A stretch of DNA of 53,843 nucleotides from the NCBI GenBank assembly GCA_027451085.1, contig DAIDKA010000237.1, positions 1 through 53,843 of the forward strand, in the 5' to 3' direction. Under the pieces are notes generated by a model. It was not told the DNA's origin. It saw nothing but the letters and a program-made list of their open reading frames with translations, and made no database searches. The translations under genes and the position numbers were made by a program. This DNA comes from Gammaproteobacteria bacterium. GTDB lineage: Bacteria; Pseudomonadota; Gammaproteobacteria; Steroidobacterales; Steroidobacteraceae. This document shows positions 14,982 to 22,722 of the stretch, one piece after another (position 1 is the stretch's first letter; the number at the start of each line of letters is the position of its first letter).

Positions 14982-16296
14982 GCAGGTCCTGGGAGCGCGG
15001 GAAGGTCACCGTCACGCGCAGTCCATGAGGCGAGGCGTCAGCCAGTTCCACGCGCGCGCGGTGGCGGCGGGCGATGGCACTGACGATTGCCAGGCCCAGT
15101 CCGGTGCCACCTTCACCGCAGTTCTCGCGGCGATAGAAGCGGTCGAACGCGCGTTCACGGTCGGATGCTGGAATGCCCTGCCCCTGGTCCTCGACCACCA
15201 GCTGCGGTGCGCCGTCGGCTGTGCGCTGCACCCGTACACTGACCTGCGATCCGGCGGGCGAGTAGCGCACGGCGTTGTCCACGAGATTGCGCCCCAGTAT
15301 GCGCAGGCTGTCGGCTTCGCCGTTGACCCGGGGCCGGGTGTCCGCAGCCAGTTCCAGCCGAGTGCCGCGCGCATCCGCGAGGGGCTGGGTCTCAGCGATG
15401 GCCTCACCGGCGATGGTGGCAAGGTCCACCGGCATCAGCACGGCGTGTGTCTGTTCCGGCTCGTTGCGCGCCAGCGCCAGCAGCTGCCCCACGAGGTGCG
15501 TGGCGCGGTCGATGGCCGCGCGCAGCCGTTGCCTGGCCAGGTCGGATTCGGCGCTGTCGCGGGCCCGTTCCAGCAGTTGCAGCTGCAGTGACAGTGCTGT
15601 CAGCGGCGAGCGCAGCTCGTGGGCGGCGTCGGCGACGAAGGCGCGCTGACTGGCGAAGGCTGCGGACAGCCGCGCCAGCAGCCGGTTGAGTTCACCGACC
15701 AGCGGCGCGATTTCCACCGGCAGCGGCGGGCCTGCGATTGGCGCCAGGCTGTGTTCGTCACGCTGCTCCACCTCCGCGGTGACCCGGTTGAGCGGACGGA
15801 TGGCGCGATCCACGGCCCACGCGGCTCCCAGCGCCAGCAGCGGCAGCAGCAGCAGCAGCGGCACCAGCACGCGCAGCGCCACGGTGCGAGCCAGTCGCTC
15901 GCGCACGCTCCAGGGTTGGGCCACCTGGATGACCCCGTCCTCGAGGGCAAGGCTGTAAACGCGCCAGCGCTGCTGGCCGAGCGTAAGATCCGAGTACCCG
16001 AGTACGGCCTTGTCGATGAACGGTTGGTCCTCGGGGCCGGAGAAGTAGATCCGCGAACCGAAGATGTCCCAGATCTGGATCACGAAGTCCGAATCCGCCG
16101 GATGCGGCGGCAGCACGATGCCGGCCGCCACGGAGGCTTCGTCGCGCAACGACAGCGCCATCTGCCGCAGCTGGTAGTCGAACAGGCTGGATGTCTCATG
16201 CAGCGCACGGCGGTAGGCGATGCTGCCGGCCAGCAGCGATGCGGCCGTCATCAGCACCAGCAGGGCCAGCATGAGCTGCGAACGGATCGAGCGCAT
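14977..16296 (-). CDS. Sensor histidine kinase (QseC/PmrB/TctE-like)
   Basis: A 439-residue inner-membrane kinase. TM1 spans about residues 9-27, a periplasmic sensor of about 110 residues follows, and TM2 is the leucine-rich run at 143-160. A HAMP segment begins at DRAIRPLNRV. The H-box is VADAAHELRSPLTAL with His226, followed by the N-box LVDNAVRYSPAG, the G1 box VEDQGQGIP and the G2 box GGTGLGLAIV. The ATG at 16296 overlaps the stop of the response regulator gene by one base (TGATG); an in-frame GTG just before it is less likely. It should phosphorylate the regulator encoded just upstream. The sensor domain shows no clear acidic iron-binding motif. Confidence 0.9.
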   Translation of the reverse strand: MRSIRSQLMLALLVLMTAASLLAGSIAYRRALHETSSLFDYQLRQMALSLRDEASVAAGIVLPPHPADSDFVIQIWDIFGSRIYFSGPEDQPFIDKAVLGYSDLTLGQQRWRVYSLALEDGVIQVAQPWSVRERLARTVALRVLVPLLLLLPLLALGAAWAVDRAIRPLNRVTAEVEQRDEHSLAPIAGPPLPVEIAPLVGELNRLLARLSAAFASQRAFVADAAHELRSPLTALSLQLQLLERARDSAESDLARQRLRAAIDRATHLVGQLLALARNEPEQTHAVLMPVDLATIAGEAIAETQPLADARGTRLELAADTRPRVNGEADSLRILGRNLVDNAVRYSPAGSQVSVRVQRTADGAPQLVVEDQGQGIPASDRERAFDRFYRRENCGEGGTGLGLAIVSAIARRHRARVELADASPHGLRVTVTFPRSQDLL

Positions 16297-16964
16297 CACG
16301 ATTCGGGTGTCCGCGGGATGAAGTAACCCGCCCCACGCTGTGTGCGGATCGTGTCCGCTCCGAGCTTGCGGCGCAGCGCGTGGATATATACCTCGACCGC
16401 ATTGCTTTCTATGGTCCCGCCGAAGCCGTAAAGGCGGTCCTCCAGCGCTGCGCGTGACAGCACCATGCCGGGCCGTTGCAGCAACGCTTCCAGCACCGCG
16501 TACTCCCGCGCCGACAGGTTTACCGGCTGGCCGTCCAGGCTTACCTCGTGGGTGGCGGGATCAAGCCGGATTGCGCCGTGTTCGATCACCGGGCTGCTGC
16601 GTCCCGTGCTGCGTCGCATGGCCGAGCGCATGCGCGCGGCCAGTTCGTCGAGATCGAAGGGCTTCACCAGGTAGTCGTCGGCCCCGCTGTCCAGGCCTGC
16701 AATGCGGCTGGGGACATCGTCACGGGCGGTCAGGATGATCACCGGCGTGGCGTCGTGGCGGGCGCGCATCTCACGCAGCACGCCCAGGCCATCCTTGCGT
16801 GGCAGCCCCAGGTCGAGCAGCACGATGTCGAAGCGGGAAGTGCGCAGCGCGGTGGTGGCGGCCATGCCGTCGCCAACGAGGTCTGCCGCGTGGCCGTCCT
16901 GGAGCAGCGCCGTGCGCACCGCCTCGGCGATCATGGGGTCGTCTTCCACCAGCAGCACACGCAT
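16296..16964 (-). CDS. OmpR-family response regulator (QseB/PmrA-like)
   Basis: A 222-residue two-domain regulator. The receiver begins MRVLLVEDDPMIAEAV with the acidic pair at Asp8/9, the phospho-acceptor Asp51 in IVLLDLGLPRKDG, a Thr in ILTARD and Lys in YLVKPFDLDEL. The C-terminal winged helix has SAREYAVLEALLQRPG, ESNAVEVYIHALRRKLG and RGAGYFI, typical of QseB/PmrA/TctD. ATG 16964 was preferred over an upstream TTG at 16985. It is the first gene of the operon with the kinase. A box fitting this regulator class precedes degP, so envelope-stress control of degP is a reasonable prediction. Confidence 0.92.
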   Translation of the reverse strand: MRVLLVEDDPMIAEAVRTALLQDGHAADLVGDGMAATTALRTSRFDIVLLDLGLPRKDGLGVLREMRARHDATPVIILTARDDVPSRIAGLDSGADDYLVKPFDLDELAARMRSAMRRSTGRSSPVIEHGAIRLDPATHEVSLDGQPVNLSAREYAVLEALLQRPGMVLSRAALEDRLYGFGGTIESNAVEVYIHALRRKLGADTIRTQRGAGYFIPRTPES

Positions 16965-17046
16965 GGGACGCAGTCTGGCGGACAAGCCGGGCCGCCGGCA
17001 ACCCGGCCGCCGGTCCGGGCATCCAGACCAGGCGGGCGGGATGGCC

Positions 17047-17727
17047 TTACGCGGACAGATTCAGGGCGTTGCCCAGGCGCTGCTGCGCGCCGCTGGAGAT
17101 GTTGTTCAGGAAGGTGGTCAGCGACGCCGTGGAGGGATTGCCGCCGATCGACGTCACGAGGTTGTTGTAGCTCTGCTGCAGCTGGGTGATCAACGCGTTG
17201 CTGCTGCTGCCTGTGGTCATGCCTGAAGTTGCCGTGGTGGTGGCCGTGGTGGTGGCAGCGGTGCTGGATGCCGTGGTGGTACCGGTGGATGTGGTGCTGG
17301 CGGTGGCGGTGGCGGCGCCGGTGGTGGCGCCCGAAGAGTCCTGGATCTCGGAGATCAGGCTCTGCATGGCGGCTGCCATGCCGCCGCCGCCATGGTGGTG
17401 GCCGCTGTGGTGGCCGTTGACCGTGGTGGCGCTCGGTGTGCCGCTGGAACCACTGGAAGACGCCGAACTCTGCAAGGATGCCTGCGATGCGGTCGTGCCG
17501 GCCGTGTTCTGCGCCTGCAGCGCCGATTCCAGCGTCTGCATGAAGGTCTGCAGGGCCTGTGCCGGATTGCTGAATGAGCCTGACGTGGCGGAGGAGCTTG
17601 CGCTGCTCGCACCGGTGGAGCTTTGTGTCTGGCCGCTGGCGGCGGTCTTGGCGCCGAACAGGCTGAGCATGAAATTCTGCTGCACAGAAGCGTTGGAGAT
17701 CTGGTGCGAAATGCCGTGGATGCTCAT
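17047..17727 (-). CDS. Low-complexity Ser/Thr/Ala-rich protein with a His-Gly cluster
   Basis: A 226-residue protein of unknown function. An N-terminal motif (SIHGISHQISNASVQQNFML) has no obvious Sec signal. A Ser/Ala-rich linker is followed by a helix (ALQTFMQTLESALQAQ), then the cluster GHHSGHHHGGGG near the middle, a Thr/Ala-rich stretch built from ATT/TTA repeats, and a C-terminal region (LITQLQQSYNNLVTSIGG) ending in helices. The DNA of the Thr-rich part is a degenerate GTG/GGC trinucleotide run. The ATG at 17727 has GGAGA six bases upstream; ATG 17730 is an alternative. The helical blocks joined by disordered linkers recall secreted or surface proteins; the His cluster could bind metal. 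It is divergent from dacB. Confidence 0.6.
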   Translation of the reverse strand: MSIHGISHQISNASVQQNFMLSLFGAKTAASGQTQSSTGASSASSSATSGSFSNPAQALQTFMQTLESALQAQNTAGTTASQASLQSSASSSGSSGTPSATTVNGHHSGHHHGGGGMAAAMQSLISEIQDSSGATTGAATATASTTSTGTTTASSTAATTTATTTATSGMTTGSSSNALITQLQQSYNNLVTSIGGNPSTASLTTFLNNISSGAQQRLGNALNLSA

Positions 17728-17815
17728 CATCGGTCTCCGGGTTCGGGTATGGTGTGACAATAGTCCCGCGGTACGCGCAAAACTGAGCGCTGCGTGGCAT
17801 AAATTCGAGTTGCTG

Positions 17816-19384
17816 ATGATGGACAAAGATTTCAGTTTGTTGCAGACGGCAAGCCTTTGCCGTCATGCCCGGACCGTTGGACTGCAGCTGCTGCGAACCT
17901 TCCGAATCCGGCAATTCTTTGCCGCTGCGGCCATTCTTACCGCTACCTGCCTTGCCTTTGAACCGGTACAGGCGCGGGCCGCGGGCTTCCCGGCCCTTGC
18001 CGCCCTCAGCACCGGCGGTCCCAGGGTCAGCGCCCTGGCGGTGGACCTCAGCGACGGACGCGTGCTTGCGGAACTCGATGCCGGTACACGTCTGACGCCG
18101 GCTTCGCTCACCAAGCTCAGCGTGGCGGGCGCGACGCTCGATCACTGGCCCGCCGACCACACTTTCCAGACGCGCCTGCTGGCAGCAGGGGAGGTCGAGA
18201 GCGGCACGCTCGTGGGAGATCTCGTTCTGCAAGGTGGCGGTGATCCTTCACTGGAGGCTGCCACCCTGTGGAGCCTGGCCGCGCAGGTGCGCGGCGCCGG
18301 CATCGCCGCAATCCACGGCCGGCTGGTGGTGAACGTCGCACCGTTCGGGGTGGTGGGTTGCGAGACCAGGGACCGCTGCGATGCCCTGCAGAGAAGCGAC
18401 CGTTCCTACAATGCACCCGTGGCGGCCGCCGGCGTCGACTACGGTACGTGGTGCATCAGCGTACGGCCCGGTTCTCCGGGCCGGTCCGCGCAGGTGCGCG
18501 GCTGCCAGGTGTCACTGCTGCCCATCGAAGTGGACGGCAGCATCCGCACCGTCGGTCATGGTGGCCGTACCACCTTCCGGGCCGAACGTGTGACCATCGC
18601 GGGAACCGATGTGCTGCGCGTGGGCGGCGATATCGCCGCCGGGGACCCGCAGGAACTGTACCGGGCCATGTCCGATCCCGCCCACGGCACCGGGCTGCTG
18701 CTGCGGGAAATGCTGCGCGAGATCGGTGTGACGGTGTCCGGCGAGGTTGTCGTCAGCACCGAGGTGCCGGTGCGCACCTCCCTGCTGGCGCACACCGACG
18801 GGCTGATGCTGTCCGAACTGCTGGATCGCATGTTGCGCTACTCGAACAACTACATCGCCGATGTGCTGACCCTGGACCTGGCCGCAGACACGCAAAGCAT
18901 GCCGCCGGCGACGCTGGCTGCCGCTGGCGGCGTGCTGTCTGATTTCGTGGGCGCCGCGCTTGCGGGGGCTGGCCATCCGCGCGGCTGCATCAGCGACACG
19001 CCGCCATTGCTGCACAGTGGCAGCGGTCTTACCCCGGAGAACCTGCTGTCCGCCTGCGATCTGGTGTCGGTGCTGGCGCGCCAGTACCGGGACACGCGGC
19101 ATTTCCCCGTGTTCTATGGGGGGCTGGTCGTGCCGCGTGATGCGCCCTTCGCCTTCCTGCGCCAGGGTGGCGCGGCCTGGCTGGATCGCGTCGCGCTCAA
19201 AACCGGCAGCATGGACGATCCGCATTCCGTGCTGGGTGTTGCGGGTTACCTGCGGAAAAAGGACGGGGGCTTCATCGCCGTTGCCGCCATCGTCAATGGC
19301 GGCGGTGCACGGCTGCATGTACCCCTGGGCAGCTCCATGGAGGCCGTGCGCGCCGACATCGAGTCGCTGCTGGAGCGCTATTGA
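17816..19384 (+). CDS. dacB: D-alanyl-D-alanine carboxypeptidase/endopeptidase (PBP4 type, family S13)
   Basis: A 522-residue periplasmic penicillin-binding protein that trims pentapeptides or opens 4-3 peptide cross-links in peptidoglycan. All three active-site motifs are present: SLTK (Ser97 to Lys100), SNN (343-345) and KTG (462-464). A hydrophobic signal (FFAAAAILTATCLAFEPVQA) lies about 30 residues in, so the start is uncertain: ATG 17816 or 17819 is used, which leaves a long N-region, and neither has a good ribosome site. The region between SLTK and SNN carries the large inserted domain usual in S13 enzymes. It is a single gene, divergent from the low-complexity protein gene. Confidence 0.9.
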   Translation: MMDKDFSLLQTASLCRHARTVGLQLLRTFRIRQFFAAAAILTATCLAFEPVQARAAGFPALAALSTGGPRVSALAVDLSDGRVLAELDAGTRLTPASLTKLSVAGATLDHWPADHTFQTRLLAAGEVESGTLVGDLVLQGGGDPSLEAATLWSLAAQVRGAGIAAIHGRLVVNVAPFGVVGCETRDRCDALQRSDRSYNAPVAAAGVDYGTWCISVRPGSPGRSAQVRGCQVSLLPIEVDGSIRTVGHGGRTTFRAERVTIAGTDVLRVGGDIAAGDPQELYRAMSDPAHGTGLLLREMLREIGVTVSGEVVVSTEVPVRTSLLAHTDGLMLSELLDRMLRYSNNYIADVLTLDLAADTQSMPPATLAAAGGVLSDFVGAALAGAGHPRGCISDTPPLLHSGSGLTPENLLSACDLVSVLARQYRDTRHFPVFYGGLVVPRDAPFAFLRQGGAAWLDRVALKTGSMDDPHSVLGVAGYLRKKDGGFIAVAAIVNGGGARLHVPLGSSMEAVRADIESLLERY

Positions 19385-19392
19385 GCCTCGGT

Positions 19393-19535
19393 CCGCCGTG
19401 AGGCGGCTGAGCGTCGAAAGTGGTGGATTATGTCGCTGGGAACGGAGAACCTTGCGGGCGTGCCGATGTACCTGAGCCGGGAGGCCAGCCTCTCGACAAT
19501 GCGCGGCACATGGCAGGCCGCAGTAATGGCCTGCC
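19393..19535 (+). terminator. Two hairpins after dacB
   Basis: CCGCC-GTGA-GGCGG at 19393-19406, just after the dacB stop, and a stronger GGCAGGCC/GGCCTGCC (19512-19519 with 19528-19535, 8-base loop) before the UPF0145 gene. Neither has a T-run. The 203-base gap 19385-19587 shows no convincing gene. Confidence 0.35.
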
Positions 19536-19587
19536 GACGGCAACGGGTAAGGATTTAAATAGTGGCGCAGACCGGGGAGGGTGGGTG

Positions 19588-19932
19588 ATGGCAATGGATC
19601 ATAATCTGGTGACGACGACTTTCGAGCTGCCCGGACACCGGGTGGTGCGCAGCCTCGGCCTGGTGCGTGGCATCACCGTGCGCTCGCGCTCGATCGTCGG
19701 CAACATCGCAGGCGGCCTGCAGACGTTGTTCGGCGGCCACATCTCCGTCTACACGAAGTTGTGTGAGCGGGCGCGTTCGGATGCTTATGACCTCATGTGC
19801 GAGCACGCGCGCAAGCAGGGGGCCAATGCCATCGTCGGCGTGCGCTACGACGCCACGGATCTGATGGCGGGCCTGACCGAGGTGCTGTGTTATGGCACCG
19901 CCGTGGTCGTCGAGCAGTCACCCGGCAGCTGA
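19588..19932 (+). CDS. UPF0145 (YbjQ-like) family protein
   Basis: A 114-residue soluble protein of the YbjQ/UPF0145 family, a small alpha/beta fold sometimes called heavy-metal-binding but without a proven function. The pattern is typical: LVTTTFELPGHRVVRSLGLV near the start, VRSRSIVGNIAGGLQTLFGG in the middle, then helix ARSDAYDLMCEHARKQGANA with the conserved GANAIVGVRYD and LCYGTAVVVE. ATG 19588 has GGGGAGG eight bases upstream; ATG 19594 is possible. It lies 23 bases before the TMEM175 gene and is probably co-transcribed with it. Confidence 0.85.
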   Translation: MAMDHNLVTTTFELPGHRVVRSLGLVRGITVRSRSIVGNIAGGLQTLFGGHISVYTKLCERARSDAYDLMCEHARKQGANAIVGVRYDATDLMAGLTEVLCYGTAVVVEQSPGS

Positions 19933-19955
19933 AAGATCCGGACGCTGCGGTATCA

Positions 19956-20537
19956 ATGATGGGCAAGTCCCGGCTGGAAGCCTTCAGTGACGGCGTGATC
20001 GCCATCATCATCACCATCATGGTGCTGGAAATGAAGGTGCCGCATGGCACGGCACTCACGGACCTCCTGACGCAGGTCCCGGTGTTCCTGAGCTACGTGC
20101 TGAGCTACCTGTACGTGGGTATCTACTGGAACAACCATCACCACCTGCTGCACGCCTGCACGCGGGTGACGGGCGGGGTGCTGTGGGCCAACCTGCACCT
20201 GCTGTTCTGGCTGTCGCTGTTCCCGTTCGCCACCGGCTGGCTGGGGGAGAACCGCAGTGCCGCGTTGCCCACCGCCGTCTATGGCATGGTGCTGCTGGCG
20301 GCCGCCATTGCTTACTGGATTCTGCAACGCACGATCATCGCGGCCGAGGGGGCTGAGTCCAGGCTCAGGCGCGCACTGGGCGGGGACTGGAAGGGAAAAC
20401 TTTCCCCGGTGCTCTATCTCTGCGGCATCGTGCTGGGCTTCCGGCAGCAGCAGCTGGCGCAGGCGATCTACGCCCTGGTGGCGCTCATGTGGCTCGTGCC
20501 GGACCGGCGCATCGAGCGTACGATGACGCACCCATGA
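19956..20537 (+). CDS. TMEM175-family (DUF1211) potassium channel subunit
   Basis: A 193-residue membrane protein with six predicted helices, the length of a bacterial single-repeat TMEM175. The defining first helix RLEAFSDGVIAIIITIMVLE has the FSD motif that lines the pore, and WNNHHHLLHACTRVTGGVLW is the second conserved segment. Bacterial homologues form leaky potassium-selective tetramers without the TVGYG filter. Two ATGs (19956 and 19959) could start it. Its TGA overlaps the ATG of a 20-codon hydrophobic reading frame (ATGA at 20534). It follows the UPF0145 gene closely. Confidence 0.88.
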   Translation: MMGKSRLEAFSDGVIAIIITIMVLEMKVPHGTALTDLLTQVPVFLSYVLSYLYVGIYWNNHHHLLHACTRVTGGVLWANLHLLFWLSLFPFATGWLGENRSAALPTAVYGMVLLAAAIAYWILQRTIIAAEGAESRLRRALGGDWKGKLSPVLYLCGIVLGFRQQQLAQAIYALVALMWLVPDRRIERTMTHP

Positions 20538-20596
20538 TGGAATACCTCGCGCATCGCTGGCTGTTCACCCTCCTGTGGGTGCCCTGGTTGTTCTGA
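20534..20596 (+). CDS. Possible 20-residue membrane microprotein coupled to TMEM175
   Basis: A 20-codon frame starting MMEYLAHRW and ending FTLLWVPWLF, very hydrophobic and rich in Trp. Its ATG overlaps the TMEM175 TGA in an ATGA arrangement, the classic coupling geometry. It is too short for a statistical case and could be chance. No ribosome site was seen beyond the coupling. Confidence 0.25.
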   Translation: MMEYLAHRWLFTLLWVPWLF

Positions 20597-20622
20597 TCCC
20601 TTGAGCCTTGAGTGGAGGCCGC

Positions 20623-20928
20623 GTGCACTTTCTTCTGTTTTATGACCTGGCGCCCAATTACCTGACGGACCGTGTAGCCCACCGCAACCAGCACCTCGCA
20701 CTGGCCTGGGCAGCGCAGGCACGAGGCGAGATCATCCTGGCGGGCGCGCTGGCAGAGCCTGCCGACCGGGCGGTGTTCCTGTTCCAGGGCGACAGTGACG
20801 CGGCTGCGCGCGCCTTTGCGGCGGCCGATCCCTACGTGAAGGCGGGCCTGGTCAGGAGCTGGTCGGTGCGCCCCTGGACCACCGTGGTGGGCGAGGCGGC
20901 TGCCAACCCCGTGCGCCCCGGCGCCTGA
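20623..20928 (+). CDS. YciI family protein
   Basis: A 101-residue protein of the YciI/YCII fold (dimeric alpha+beta barrel). It starts MHFLLFYDLAPNYLTDR with the conserved RxxH-type helix (AHRNQHLALAWAAQARG), then GALAEPADRAVFLFQGD, and AADPYVKAGLVRSWSVRPW, which carries the family's DPYV...GL pattern. I used GTG 20623, preceded by GGAGG (20614-20618); TTG 20608 would add five residues. Family members are small, sometimes fused to dehalogenase-type enzymes, and their role is unclear. It lies two bases before rmuC and is probably co-transcribed with it. Confidence 0.85.
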   Translation: MHFLLFYDLAPNYLTDRVAHRNQHLALAWAAQARGEIILAGALAEPADRAVFLFQGDSDAAARAFAAADPYVKAGLVRSWSVRPWTTVVGEAAANPVRPGA

Positions 20929-20930
20929 GC

Positions 20931-22220
20931 ATGCCGTTGTCCTATCTGCTGCTGGCGCTGGCGGCCACCGCGGTTGCGCTGCTGCTGGTCCTGCTGTTGC
21001 GCAAGCCGCGGCTGGAAATGCCCCCCGACCTCGCCACGCGCCTGGCGCTCATGGAGCAGAACACCCAGGGACTGGCGCAGGCCTGTGCCCGGCTCGAGGG
21101 CAGCATCGGGGCGATGTCCGCGGGATTGCGGGACCAGCTCGAGGGCAATGGCACGCAACTGCGCGACCGGCTGATGTCGCTGCAGGCGACCATCGATCAG
21201 CGCCTGCAGGACATCGCGCAGGGTGCCAGCGCCAACGCCGAGCAGGTGCGCAATGCCCTGAATGAGCGTCTCGCCGCCATCCAGGCCGACAACGGCCGCA
21301 AGCTGGACGAGATGCGCCAGACCGTGGATGAAAAACTCCATGCCACCCTGGAGCAGCGGCTGGGGGATTCCTTCAAGCTGGTGAGCGAGCGCCTGGAGCA
21401 GGTGCACATGGGACTGGGCGAGATGAAGTCCCTCGCCGGCAGTGTCGGTGATCTCAAGCGCGTGATGACCAACGTCAGGACGCGCGGCACCTGGGGCGAG
21501 TGGCAGCTGGGCGCCATCATCGAGTCGCTGTTCACCACCGACCAGTACGCGCGCAACGTCAAGACCGTACCGGGCAGCAACGACCTCGTGGAGTTCGCTC
21601 TGCGCATGCCTGGCCGCAGCGACGATGAGCCGGTGTGGCTGCCCATCGATGCCAAGTATCCGGTGGAGGACTACCAGCGGCTGCTTGACGCCTATGATGC
21701 CGCGGACAAGACGCAGATCCAGCAGTCAGTCACGGCTTTCGAAAGTTCTATCCGCAACGAAGCGAAGAAGATCGCCGCCAAGTACCTGAGCCCACCGCAC
21801 ACCACGGATTTCGCCATCCTGTTCGTGCCCACGGAGGGCCTGTTCGCCGAAGTGCTGCGGGTGCCGGGCCTCGCCGAGTCGCTGCAGAACCAGTACAAGG
21901 TCGTGGTGGCCGGCCCCACCACGCTGGCTGCCACCTTAAGCAGCGTGCGGGTGGGCTTCCGCACGCTCGCCATCGAGAAGCGTTCCTCGGAGGTCTGGAA
22001 GGTGCTGGGCAGCGTGAAAACCGAGTTCCAGAAATTCGGCGACGTCGTGGACGCCACCAAGCGCTCCATCGACCAGGCCGCCAACAAGTTCAACGAGCTG
22101 GGGATAAGAACCCGCGCCATCCAGCGCGGGCTGCGCGGCGTCGAGGAGCTGCCGGTCGCGGACGCCAAGCCGTTGCCGCAGGGACAGCTGCCGCTGCAGG
22201 ATGAGGACGAAGCCGGCTAG
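20931..22220 (+). CDS. rmuC: DNA recombination protein RmuC
   Basis: A 429-residue protein. It has an N-terminal membrane anchor (LLLALAATAVALLLVLLLR), a long coiled coil (about residues 35-170), then the RmuC nuclease-like core: TNVRTRGTWGEWQLGAIIES, WLPIDAKYPVEDYQRLLDAY and FAILFVPTEGLFAEVL. The IDAKYP...DY segment belongs to the PD-(D/E)XK-like motif. In E. coli the loss of RmuC raises inversions at short inverted repeats; homologues also limit phage or foreign DNA. The start is two bases after the YciI stop. The length fits the family. Confidence 0.93.
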   Translation: MPLSYLLLALAATAVALLLVLLLRKPRLEMPPDLATRLALMEQNTQGLAQACARLEGSIGAMSAGLRDQLEGNGTQLRDRLMSLQATIDQRLQDIAQGASANAEQVRNALNERLAAIQADNGRKLDEMRQTVDEKLHATLEQRLGDSFKLVSERLEQVHMGLGEMKSLAGSVGDLKRVMTNVRTRGTWGEWQLGAIIESLFTTDQYARNVKTVPGSNDLVEFALRMPGRSDDEPVWLPIDAKYPVEDYQRLLDAYDAADKTQIQQSVTAFESSIRNEAKKIAAKYLSPPHTTDFAILFVPTEGLFAEVLRVPGLAESLQNQYKVVVAGPTTLAATLSSVRVGFRTLAIEKRSSEVWKVLGSVKTEFQKFGDVVDATKRSIDQAANKFNELGIRTRAIQRGLRGVEELPVADAKPLPQGQLPLQDEDEAG

Positions 22221-22221
22221 G

Positions 22222-22713
22222 TCACCCCGCGAAAGCCACGTGTTCGATCTGCCAGCCGCCGCTGCCCAGGGCGTAATCCACCCTCAGCCGGCGCCGCTCG
22301 GTGTGGCACATCGCACCGTGCCCCTGGGCGTGGGCCATCTGCGCCAGTGTGCAGTCCAGCGGCAGTGGAGTCTGGAAATCGACGAGGCAGTCGAACTGAC
22401 CGGTGGCGTTGCGGCCGTCCGCGGCGAGTTCGATCCGGTCCGCGGCGCCAGCCGGGTCCGCCGTGATCCGGCGTATGGTCTGACCCAGCAGCGGATCGCT
22501 GAACCCTGAGTCAATCCGTCGCAGCCAGGCCTGGTGCAGGTCGCGGATGGCGGCGTCGCCTTGCAGGCGCGCAACCGCGGCGTCGTTCGTGCGGTTGCCG
22601 GCCAGCGCCATGGCCGGGACGGCTGCAAGAGGCGCGGCCAGCAGCGCACCGCTTTTGAGGAAACTGCGGCGGGTGGCCTTGGGGCGGCGCGTCGTGCTGG
22701 TGTCCTGGTCCAT
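22222..22713 (-). CDS. Small Tat-exported protein of unknown function (SnoaL/NTF2-like guess)
   Basis: A 163-residue protein with a clear twin-arginine signal: TRRSFLKSGALLAAPLAAVP, cleavage near ALA. The mature part of about 125 residues starts with a helix (AAVARLQGDAAIRDLHQAWL) of the sort that opens SnoaL/NTF2-fold proteins, and later has two cysteines (FDCLVDF, LDCTLAQ) and MCHTERRRLRVDYALG. I cannot assign a function. It is nine bases downstream of the MoaF-like gene on the same strand, so the two are probably one operon, divergent from the DUF1592 cluster. Convergent with rmuC. Confidence 0.6.
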   Translation of the reverse strand: MDQDTSTTRRPKATRRSFLKSGALLAAPLAAVPAMALAGNRTNDAAVARLQGDAAIRDLHQAWLRRIDSGFSDPLLGQTIRRITADPAGAADRIELAADGRNATGQFDCLVDFQTPLPLDCTLAQMAHAQGHGAMCHTERRRLRVDYALGSGGWQIEHVAFAG

Positions 22714-22722
22714 GATCCGTCC

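Noticed and set aside
17221..17340. GTG/GGC-rich run as a possible microsatellite or CRISPR-like array
   Set aside because: Units are irregular and explained by a Thr/Ala-rich coding stretch. No spaced identical repeats were found.
17186..17815. Upstream extension of dacB, Val-rich
   Set aside because: It is antisense to the repetitive Ser/Thr region of the neighbouring gene; Val/Ala runs arise from the GTG/GCC trinucleotides.
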